Positions 36,011 through 44,500 of a stretch of 64,000 nucleotides of DNA are shown one piece after another. How positions within the stretch are numbered: position 1 is the stretch's first letter; each line of letters opens with the position of its first letter. The translations under genes and the position numbers were made by a program. The notes beneath the pieces were generated by a model, which saw only the letters and a program-made list of their open reading frames with translations, was not told the DNA's origin and did no database searches. The stretch is from Caballeronia arationis (GTDB lineage Bacteria > Pseudomonadota > Gammaproteobacteria > Burkholderiales > Burkholderiaceae), in the NCBI RefSeq assembly GCF_001544975.2, contig NZ_FCOG02000002.1, positions 1 through 64,000 of the forward strand, read 5' to 3'.

Positions 36011-36976
36011 TCAGAACCTGAAATCGCTAAAGAACTTCTCGCGTTCGATCACGGTGAGCGCTGCGCGCTTGTGCGGGAAGTCGAATTCCTTGAGCGTATG
36101 GAAGCCCATGCGGTGCATGTACGCGATGTGCCGCACGTGATCGACGCGCGGTTCGCCGACGAGTCGCTCGGTGCGCGGATCGTCGACGAACATATAGTGC
36201 AGCACGCCACTCCACCATGCCCTGAGCTTGCCCGCGCTCTGGAATTGCGGATCGCCGATCAGAAGATGCAGGCCGCGATCGAAATCGCCCGCGTCGTAGA
36301 ACGGGCCGAGACGGTCTTCCTTCGCCCAGTAGAACTCGAAATAGCCGAAGGGGTTATCGTCGAAATAGCCGAGCATCGGATGCATGTGCGGGTCGTCGCG
36401 ACGCTCGGCCAGATAAGCCTTGTGCTCGGCGCGCGTACCCTTCTGATCCCAGAAGTACGCGACGCGATCGAGATTCTGCCACTCGCTGAAGACGTCGGCG
36501 TCCGCTTCCGGATCGGCGGTGCGCAAGCTGAATGTCATCCCGATCTGCGGAAAGAAGCGCTCGTAGATCGTGCCCTCGGCGTTGTCCGGCCGCACGGGAT
36601 GACGCCGTCCGTTCGTCTCGGTGTAATGCAGCGGCGTGTCGCCCGACGCGCGCGACCTGAGCCACGGGCGCGGCAGTTGCCAGAAGGTCCTGCGCGAGAT
36701 CGTGAGCAGCAGTCGGCCGTCGTGCGGCCCGGCCTGATCGATCACGCCTTCGGCCTTCGCACGCGCGACGAACGCGTCGATGGCCTTGGTGTCGGCGCTT
36801 GCGAACGGCATCGCGAGCGTCGCACTCTGACGATCCGTCTCGCTGCAAAACAGTTCGGCGAGCGCGGGCAGGAGCGCGTCGGGCACGAGGTCCGGCCGCC
36901 ATGCGGCAAGCGTGCGATCGGGCGGTTCGATGACGGCGGAAGCCGCCGTCATCTCGGGATCGAAGCGAATGTTCAT
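36011..36976 (-). CDS. Siderophore N-acyltransferase (GNAT, AlcB/RhbD family; OrbK/OrbL-like)
   Basis: Transfers an acyl group to the hydroxylamine of N5-hydroxyornithine, forming a hydroxamate iron ligand. The roughly 321-aa protein carries the siderophore acyltransferase core: FSEWQNLDRVAYFWDQKGT, the FGYFEFYWAKEDRLGPFYDAGD segment, and GDPQFQSAGKLRAWWSGVLHYMF. The ATG at 36976 is 8 nt after GGAG; the in-frame ATG at 36982 is too close. It is the last gene of the leftward biosynthetic operon. In ornibactin this enzyme class adds a beta-hydroxy fatty acyl chain to the first ornithine; acetyl transfer is also possible. Confidence 0.85.
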   Translation of the reverse strand: MNIRFDPEMTAASAVIEPPDRTLAAWRPDLVPDALLPALAELFCSETDRQSATLAMPFASADTKAIDAFVARAKAEGVIDQAGPHDGRLLLTISRRTFWQLPRPWLRSRASGDTPLHYTETNGRRHPVRPDNAEGTIYERFFPQIGMTFSLRTADPEADADVFSEWQNLDRVAYFWDQKGTRAEHKAYLAERRDDPHMHPMLGYFDDNPFGYFEFYWAKEDRLGPFYDAGDFDRGLHLLIGDPQFQSAGKLRAWWSGVLHYMFVDDPRTERLVGEPRVDHVRHIAYMHRMGFHTLKEFDFPHKRAALTVIEREKFFSDFRF

Positions 36977-37020
36977 CGTCATGTCTCCGGCGTTGACGGG
37001 TTGGTGGAAGGGCGCGATCC

Positions 37021-37863
37021 TCAGATCGCCGCTTTCACGAAACTCTCGGCCATCGTGGCGAGCCCGCCTTCCAGCGCGGGAAAAAGGCTTTGCTGAAAAT
37101 TGTTCCAGCGCAGTTCGAGAATCGTGTCGTTCACGTCGATGGGTGTTTCAAGCACATCGAAAATCACTTCGCCCGAATCGATCCCGTTGTCGACGTAATG
37201 GAACGATGCGCCCGTCCGCTCGACGGGCGGCACCGGGCGCGTCTCGCCGGTCGTCCAGTCGACGACCTTCCGGCCGCGCGCGCCATGGAGCGCATCGAGC
37301 GTCGCGTACGCCCCGCGCCGTTCGTAGCGCGAGCCGAGCCGCGTCACGCCCGGATGGATATTCGCGATCCGCCGATGAAACGGCGCGCCCGGCCGTACCA
37401 GTTCGTCGAGAATCACGAGCAGGCCGTCGAGCACCACGAAATCCGCGTCGAGCGCGACCAGCTTGTCGAGCAAGCGACGCTCGAACACGCTCTTCTGCGC
37501 CGGGCGCTCGGACGAATTCAGCGGCAACCGCCGGTATTCCGAAGGAATCGCGTGCAGCAGGCTCGTCACCGGCCTGCCGTGCACCGCGAGATGCGGCGGA
37601 TGGATCCACGGCCTGCCGGGCTGGCAAGAAAATCCGTATTGGCCGAGCTTCGCGCGGTCCGTGGCCGAACCTTCGTCGTCGTCGTAGATCACGCCTTCCA
37701 GCGAATAGGTTTCGCCGAGTTCCGTTTCATTGAGCTGCTCGACGAGAAATTCGAGCGGCGATTTCATGTAGCGCAGGCCGCCCTTGTATTCGATGTCCTG
37801 TCCGGCCCGATCGGCGGCGGCGTTACGCAGGGACAGGATGTAGACCAGCTTTATCTTCGTCAT
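37021..37863 (-). CDS. pvdF: N5-hydroxyornithine formyltransferase (PvdF-like)
   Basis: Formylates N5-hydroxyornithine using formyltetrahydrofolate, giving the formyl-hydroxamate of ornibactin, malleobactin and pyoverdines. The 280-aa protein has the formyltransferase active-site segment IANIHPGVTRLGSRYERRG and a GxSxHxVxxxxDxG-type element (GASFHYVDNGIDSGEVIF). It starts 24 nt after the TonB receptor gene and is followed 44 nt later by the acyltransferase gene. It is expected to supply the residue activated by the OrbJ-like NRPS. Confidence 0.9.
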   Translation of the reverse strand: MTKIKLVYILSLRNAAADRAGQDIEYKGGLRYMKSPLEFLVEQLNETELGETYSLEGVIYDDDEGSATDRAKLGQYGFSCQPGRPWIHPPHLAVHGRPVTSLLHAIPSEYRRLPLNSSERPAQKSVFERRLLDKLVALDADFVVLDGLLVILDELVRPGAPFHRRIANIHPGVTRLGSRYERRGAYATLDALHGARGRKVVDWTTGETRPVPPVERTGASFHYVDNGIDSGEVIFDVLETPIDVNDTILELRWNNFQQSLFPALEGGLATMAESFVKAAI

Positions 37864-37887
37864 GGGTGATGGTTTGTTAAGTGAGCG

Positions 37888-40077
37888 TCACCAGTTGTAA
37901 CGGGCGCTGGCGATAACAGTGCGCGGATTGCCGTAGAAGCACGCCGACGACGACTGGCAGCCGCTCACGAAGGTGCGATCGAAAATATTCGAAGCGTTCA
38001 CCGCAAAGCGCCAGTGACGCATGTCGTAGTGAACGGCGGCGTCATACACCGTGTAGCTCGGCACGTAGAGCGAGTTGTCGGCGGCGCCCGCGAGTCCGCT
38101 CTGGTAGCGGATGCCCGCGCCAAAGCCCAGGCCTTCGAGCGGACCCGCGTGCCAGGTCCAGTCGGCCCAGAGCGATGCCATCTGGCGCGGCAGCGGAATC
38201 GATACCGGCCACTTGTCGAGCGTGACGTCGTTTGCGCGGATGTTCTTCACGTCCTGATACACGTAGGCCGCGATTACCGAAAAGTTGCGCGTCACGTTGC
38301 CGACCGCGCTCAGTTCGATGCCGCGCGAGCGCACTTCGCCGGTTTGCACGGAGAACGTACCGGTCGGGTCGGCAGGATCGGGCGTGAGGACGTTCGTCTG
38401 GTTGATCTGGTAGATCGCGGCGTTGAGCATCAGGTTCTTGCCCGCCGGCTGCCAGCGCAGGCCCGCCTCGATCTGCCGGCCTTTGGTCGGCGCGGGCAGG
38501 CTGCCGTCGGCCATCTTCACGCCGATGATCGGATTGAACGAGGTCGAATAGCTGATGTACGGCGAGAGACCGTAGTCGCCCAGATAAGTCAGCCCGACGC
38601 GCCCGGTGAACGCGCTGTCGTTCTGCTTCTGCTGCGTGCCGCCGATGACGTCATCCTGCTTCGTATCGGTCCAGTCCTCGCGGCCGCCGATCGTCAGCAT
38701 CCAGCGCTGCCATTTGATCTGATCCTGCGCGTAGAGGCCGAAGGAATCGAGCGTCGAGCGCGTGTTGGTCTGGCCGAACGAGTCCGGGCCACTGAAGATC
38801 GCGGTCGAAACCGGCGTGTAGAGCGGGTTGTACATGTTGAGGCTCGGCCCCTGCGCGAGCCATTCGCTGTCGGTCGAGTTCTGGCGGTTGTACTCGAAGC
38901 CGAGCAGGACCGTATGCTCGACCGGCCCGGTGCCGAAGCGCGCCTGCGCCTGATTGTCGATGTCGAAGCGGCTGTAGTTCGGCTGGAAGAGCCCGGCATA
39001 GCGCGCGAGCGTCTGCTCGGTCGGATCGCTCGGGTCGAGGCCGTCGCCCCAGACCGCGCCGTTGTCGAGCGAGAGATGCATCCAGCGCGTGTTCTGGCGG
39101 AAAGTCCAGATGGGATCGAACTTGTGCTCGAACTGATAGCCGACCGACCACTCCTTCTTGCGATAGTACGAGTAGGTCGGGTCGCCGGTGTACAGGTTCT
39201 CCGAGATCCTGCCGTTCGGATTCGGCAGCACGGTGCCTTCGGCCGGCAGGAAGTTGTTCGACGCGTCGCCCCAGTCCTGCAGATAGCTCGCGGCAACCGT
39301 CAGCGACGTGCTCGCGTTCGGCTGCCACCGGACCGAAGGTGCGATGGAAAAGCGCTGTTCCGCGTGCGGCCCGGTGAGCGAATTGCCGTCGCGTCCGACG
39401 GCCAGCACGCGATACGACAGCGTGCCGTCACGGTCGATCGTATCGCCGATATCGAACTGCAGTTGCTTCCTCGCATAGTTGCCGAGCTGCATGCCGACTT
39501 CGCGGATGCGCTCGCCGTTCGCGAGCTTGCTCTGCACGTCGACGATTGCACCTGGATCGCCCTGGCCGTACAGCACGGACGTGGGTCCGCGCAGGATCGT
39601 GATGCTGTCGATCATGTACGGATCGACGCGCCAGCTCGACAGATTCAGCGTATTGGGTACTTGAAGGCCGTCGACGAACACGGTCGGCGTGAAGCCGCGC
39701 AGCGCCGAGTACCAGTCGGAGCGCACGTCCGCGCCATACGACGAAAAGCCCGGAATATAGCGCAGCGCTTCGTTGATGCTCGTGGCGCCGGTTTCCTCGA
39801 TTTGCGCCGAGGTGACGACGTTGATCGTCTGCGGAATTTCGTCGATCGGCGTATCGGTTTTGGTGCCCGTCCGGCTGCGGCGCGCGACGAGACCGACCGT
39901 GCCGTCGCCCTCTGCGGCCGCGCTGACCCTGACTGCGGGCAGCGTGGCTTGTGTTCCTTCCTGGGTTGTCGTTTGCGTTGCTTCCTGCGCCAGAGCGTGA
40001 TCCATGGCGGCTGCGCAGAACGTCACGCCCGCCGCCGCCGCGATCGCGGTCCGACGCATCCCTCTTCCCCACACCAT
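37888..40077 (-). CDS. orbA: TonB-dependent ferric siderophore receptor (OrbA-like)
   Basis: Outer-membrane beta-barrel that imports the ferric siderophore using TonB energy. The 729-aa protein has a signal peptide (IAAAAGVTFCAAAMDHALA), a plug domain (QTINVVTSAQIEETGATSI; ILRGPTSVLYGQGDPGAIVD), and a barrel ending ARYNW with the terminal aromatic residue needed for insertion. It lacks the N-terminal signalling domain of FecA-type transducers, so it should not itself drive a sigma/anti-sigma system. GGAGAG lies 7 nt before the ATG at 40077. It sits in the biosynthetic operon between pvdA and pvdF. Confidence 0.9.
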   Translation of the reverse strand: MVWGRGMRRTAIAAAAGVTFCAAAMDHALAQEATQTTTQEGTQATLPAVRVSAAAEGDGTVGLVARRSRTGTKTDTPIDEIPQTINVVTSAQIEETGATSINEALRYIPGFSSYGADVRSDWYSALRGFTPTVFVDGLQVPNTLNLSSWRVDPYMIDSITILRGPTSVLYGQGDPGAIVDVQSKLANGERIREVGMQLGNYARKQLQFDIGDTIDRDGTLSYRVLAVGRDGNSLTGPHAEQRFSIAPSVRWQPNASTSLTVAASYLQDWGDASNNFLPAEGTVLPNPNGRISENLYTGDPTYSYYRKKEWSVGYQFEHKFDPIWTFRQNTRWMHLSLDNGAVWGDGLDPSDPTEQTLARYAGLFQPNYSRFDIDNQAQARFGTGPVEHTVLLGFEYNRQNSTDSEWLAQGPSLNMYNPLYTPVSTAIFSGPDSFGQTNTRSTLDSFGLYAQDQIKWQRWMLTIGGREDWTDTKQDDVIGGTQQKQNDSAFTGRVGLTYLGDYGLSPYISYSTSFNPIIGVKMADGSLPAPTKGRQIEAGLRWQPAGKNLMLNAAIYQINQTNVLTPDPADPTGTFSVQTGEVRSRGIELSAVGNVTRNFSVIAAYVYQDVKNIRANDVTLDKWPVSIPLPRQMASLWADWTWHAGPLEGLGFGAGIRYQSGLAGAADNSLYVPSYTVYDAAVHYDMRHWRFAVNASNIFDRTFVSGCQSSSACFYGNPRTVIASARYNW

Positions 40078-40131
40078 TATTTTTCTCTCCAGACTGCGTT
40101 TCGGCCAACGGCCGCTATCTCATCGACGACA

Positions 40132-41502
40132 TCAAAGAGCGAAAGCCACGTGGCCGCCGCTCACCCCGTTCTTTTTCGTATCCGCCGGCTGGCCGCCAAC
40201 GCGCTTGTCCGCCGCCTGTTCCGCGAGCGACGCGACGATCTCGTCCGAGCGCAGCGCCAGCACCGAAAGCAATGTGTCGGACAGTCCGTGGCTGTCTTCG
40301 CAGCAGCCTTGCAGATAGATGCGCGGCTTGAAGTGCGCGGGCGTCGCGAGCCGGTAGTCGCGGCCGACGCTGCGCTCCGCGAGCGCGTCGCCGAGATGCG
40401 GCGGGAGACCTTCGAGCAATGCCAGGTGCGTGTCGCGCCGATAACCCGTCGCGAGCACGAGCGCGTCGAAGCGCTCGGCGCGCGCGTGGCCGCTCAGGCG
40501 GTCGCGCATCGTCAGTTCGATCTGGCCGTTCGCCGTGCGCACGGCGCCTTCGATTGCCGTGTTCGCCAGCAAGCGATGCCGCACGTCGTCCGAGACCGTC
40601 TGCAGGTACAGCATTTCGTAGATCTGCTCGATCAGCGGGCGGTCGACGACCGCGTAGTTCGTACCGCGGAACCGTTCGATCAGCGAGCGCCGGCCGTCCT
40701 GCAACTGTGAATACACGACGTCGGTAAAGGCCGGGCTGAAGATTTCGTTGACGAACGGCGTGTCATCGGCGGGCTTGAGCGCGCTCGAACGGACGACAAG
40801 GCTCGCATCGACGTGCGGGAAGCGGCGCGCCAGATCGGAGAAGACTTCCGCCGCGCTCTGTCCCGCGCCGATCACGGCGACACGCTTGTGGCCGCCCTCC
40901 GGCTTCCCGACCACGCGCTCGATCGAATTCAGATAGCCCGACGAATGAATCACGTTATGCGGCCCGAGCGCCGCGAACGCCTCCGGCACCTGCGCCGCCC
41001 CGCCGATTCCGACCGACAGCGCGCGCGTCACGCGCTGCCACTCGCGGCCCTGGCCGTCTTGCGACAGCACACGCAGTGCGGCGATCTCGCCGCTCGCGCC
41101 GGCTTCCATGACCGGCTCGATCGAGGTGACGGTCTGCCCGTAGTGGACGCGCTCCTCGAACGCATCTGCGACCCAGTTCAGGTAGTCGTGAAACTCGATG
41201 CGGGTCGGATAGAAGTTCTTCAGGTTGACGAATTCGTTCAGGCGGCCGCGCTCGAACAGATAGTTGATGAACGTGAAGCGGCTTTTCGGATCGCGCTGCG
41301 TGACGAGGTCCTTCAGGAAGGAAATCTGCATCCGGCAATCGTCGAGCAGCATGCCGCGATGCCAGCCGAATTCCGCCTGCCGCTCGACGAAGCAATGCGC
41401 GAGGTTCGCCGTGCCCGCCTCTTCGGCAAGACGTACGGCGAGCGAAAGGTTCGACGGCCCGAAGCCGATGCCGATCAGATCGAATACTGTTTCTCTCTTC
41501 AT
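40132..41502 (-). CDS. pvdA: L-ornithine N5-monooxygenase (PvdA)
   Basis: FAD- and NADPH-dependent hydroxylation of the ornithine side-chain amine, the first committed step of hydroxamate siderophore synthesis. The 456-aa protein has the FAD motif GIGFGPSNLSLAV at residues 11-23, the substrate region LKDLVTQRDPKSRFTFINYL, the NADPH motif GAGQSAAEVF near 210, and the late ATGYRRDTH element. Length matches PvdA/SidA enzymes. It starts 30 nt after the OrbJ-like NRPS gene and supplies hydroxyornithine to modules 1 and 4. Confidence 0.94.
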   Translation of the reverse strand: MKRETVFDLIGIGFGPSNLSLAVRLAEEAGTANLAHCFVERQAEFGWHRGMLLDDCRMQISFLKDLVTQRDPKSRFTFINYLFERGRLNEFVNLKNFYPTRIEFHDYLNWVADAFEERVHYGQTVTSIEPVMEAGASGEIAALRVLSQDGQGREWQRVTRALSVGIGGAAQVPEAFAALGPHNVIHSSGYLNSIERVVGKPEGGHKRVAVIGAGQSAAEVFSDLARRFPHVDASLVVRSSALKPADDTPFVNEIFSPAFTDVVYSQLQDGRRSLIERFRGTNYAVVDRPLIEQIYEMLYLQTVSDDVRHRLLANTAIEGAVRTANGQIELTMRDRLSGHARAERFDALVLATGYRRDTHLALLEGLPPHLGDALAERSVGRDYRLATPAHFKPRIYLQGCCEDSHGLSDTLLSVLALRSDEIVASLAEQAADKRVGGQPADTKKNGVSGGHVAFAL

Positions 41503-41532
41503 GTCTCAGATCTCTGTCAGGTGTCTCAGGAG

Positions 41533-44500
41533 TTATTGGTTGATGGCCGGCACGCCGCGCGGCCCTTCCGCGAGAAGGCTTTGGCGCGCGAGTCGCCGGC
41601 CGAGCCCGGCGAAATCCGGTGCCGCGAAGACGTCGTCGATCGCGATGGCGAAGCCCGCCTTGTGCGCCGCATCGACGAAGCGCACGACGTCGAACGACGT
41701 GGCGCCTGCTTCGAACAGGTCGTCATGACGGGAAAGGCTTTGGTCCTCGAAGAGATCGCGCCAGACAGCGGCGAGCGCTTCGGCCGTGCGCATGGCGTCG
41801 GCTTCGGCGGCTTCGTCGTGAGGCGGCGCTGGCTCGTTCGCTAGCGTGACGATCGAGAAACGCGTCTGAGCTGCACCAAGTGCGTCATGCGGCGCATCGA
41901 CAAACTGCGCGACGGCCTGCAGATAGCTCTTAGCCAGCGCCTCGGCGAACGCGCTGTCGACCAGTTCGTTCGCATACGAGAACGCGCCGGTCACGCGCCC
42001 GTCCGGATGCTCGACGATGTCGAGTTCCAGTTCGAACACCACGCGATGCCGCACGTCATTGAACTCGTCGAGCGCGAGGCCCGCCCAGTTGCGTTCGGCA
42101 GCGCCTGTCGGACGCAGATAGTTGAACATCACCTGGAAGAGCGGATTGCTACCACCCGCGCGCGGTGCGCCGAGCGTCGCGACCACATCCGCGAATGGCA
42201 CGTCCGCATGGGTGTAGGCGGCGAGCGCCGCGTCGCGCACGGTGTTCAGGATCGTCGCCGGCGAATCCTCCCGCGCGATCCGCGTGCGCACGACGACCGC
42301 GTTGATAAAGAGCCCGAACGCCTGGCGCGCGGCGTCGCCGGTCAGCTCGCGGGTCGAAGCGAGCACGCCGACAGGCTGGTCGTCCGCACCCGTCATCCGA
42401 TAGAGCGCAAGGTTGAGCGCGGCGTGCAGGAGCATCGGCAGAGTCGCGTGCGCGTCGAGCGACATCGCGCGGGCGCGGCGCACGAGCGCGCCGTCGAATT
42501 CGAACGCGATGCGGCTCGCGGACCATTGCGGCTTCGGGGTGCGACCGGTCGCGGGCGGCGGCAACGCAGTCGCGGGCAGGTCCGCGAGCGCCTCGCGCCA
42601 GAACGCGAGCCGCGCGCGTGGCGCCGATGCGGGCAGCACAGGAATGTCGGCGGCCAACGCCGGCCTTGCCAGCGCTGCGCCGGCTTCGAGCGCGATGTAG
42701 GTCGTCCGGATATCGTCGAGCCAGAGATCGATCGAATGGCCGTCGGACACGATGTGATGCACGACGAGCGAAAGCACGTGATCGTCGGCGGCGAGGCGGA
42801 TCAGGCGCACGCGCCAGAGCGGCTCGGCGGCGCAGAGATCGAACGGGGTGAGCGCGTCATCGTCGGTGAGCCTGGTCGCATGCGCGAGACGCGCGGCCTC
42901 GTCATGCCCGGAAGCCAGATCGACGACCGGAAGCTCGAACGGCGCCATCGGCACGATGCGCTGGCCCGGCAGCGATCCGGCACGCTCGACGAAGCGCGTA
43001 CGCAGCGCCGGATGACGCGCGGCGGCGTGCGCAAAGGCTTCGCGCAGCGCATCGGCGGCGAGCGGACCGCGCAGCCGCAACGCGACCGGGATGTTGTACG
43101 CGGCGCTTTCCGGCTGCGCGCGCCAGAGGAACCACAAGCCGAGCTGCGCGGCGGAGAGCGGCAGGACGCCTTGCGCGTCCGGCACGAACGCGGGCACCGA
43201 AGCGTCCGACACGGTTTCGCTCGCCTGCGCCCGCGACACGCGCTGCGCGTACTGCGAGAGCACCGGCGCTTCGAACAGTGTGCGCACGGGCACGTCGCGC
43301 CCGAGTTCTTCCGCGACGCGCGTCGCCACGCGCACGGCCGCGAGCGAGTGTCCGCCGAGTTCGAAGAAATGATCCGCACGGCCGACGCGGCCGATATTGA
43401 GCACGTCGCCCCAGATTTTGGCGAGCGCCGCTTCCGTGCCGAGCGCCGGCGCTTCGTACACGCGCTCCTTGCGTGCGGGTGCCGGCAGCGCCGCGCGGTC
43501 GACCTTGCTGTTCGCGTTGCGTGGCAACGCGTCGAGCACGACGATATGCGCGGGCACCATGTAGTCGGGGAGCGTGCGGCGCAGGTGTGCGTCGAGCTCG
43601 GCGGCATCGGCTGCGTTGCCGCTTTTCGAGCGCTCGCGCGCCGCGTCGGTCAGCTCCACATACGCGACGAGCGCTGTCTGCACGACCTTGCCATGCACGA
43701 CGGCGACGGCTTCGCGCACGTCGTCATGCGCGGCCAGCTGCGCCTCGATCTCGCCGAGTTCGATGCGCAGGCCGCGCAGCTTCACCTGATGATCGACGCG
43801 TCCGAAGAAGTCGAACACGCCGTCCGCGCGCCGCCTGACGAGGTCGCCGGTGCGATAGAGACGCGCGCCCGGCGCGCCGTACGGATCGGGCACGAAGCGC
43901 TCGGCGGTCATGGCGGGCCGGTCGAGATAGCCGCGCGCCACGCCGACGCCCTCGCCGCCCAGATACAGCTCGCCCGTCACACCGACCGGCAGCGGATTGA
44001 GCCGCGCGTCCAGCACGTGCGCCGTGCGCGCGCCGACCAGCGTGCCGATCGGAAGATAGGCGTTGTCGGCGAGTTTCGTGGGATCGTCACCGGGATAGAA
44101 CATCCACAGCATCGGCGTGATGACGGTCTCGGTCGGCCCGTAGCCGTTGACGATGCGTGCGTTCGGGAACGCGCGGCGCATCAGCGCGAACGCTTCGCGC
44201 GAAGTTGCTTCGCCGCCCACCGTGAGCGAGCGCAGCGTCGGCGGCGCGCCGTGCGCGAGCGCCCATTCCGCGAGTTGCGTCGCGCAGCCGGGCGGGACGT
44301 AGGTCATCGTCACGCCCTCGCGCACCATCAGGCGGCAGGTGAGCGCGGGCGGCCAGAGCGTGTTGGCCGTGATCGCGACCGCCGCGCCCGCGATGTACTG
44401 CGAGAACCAGCCTTCGTGCGCGCCGTCGAAATTGACCGACTGGAACAGCAGGAACACGTCGTTCGCGGTTGCGCCGTAACGCTCGGCGATCGCGACGCAA

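Noticed and set aside
38014..40710. 898-codon plus-strand open frame opposite the TonB receptor
   Set aside because: Spans two real minus-strand genes and has no domain; a high-GC shadow.
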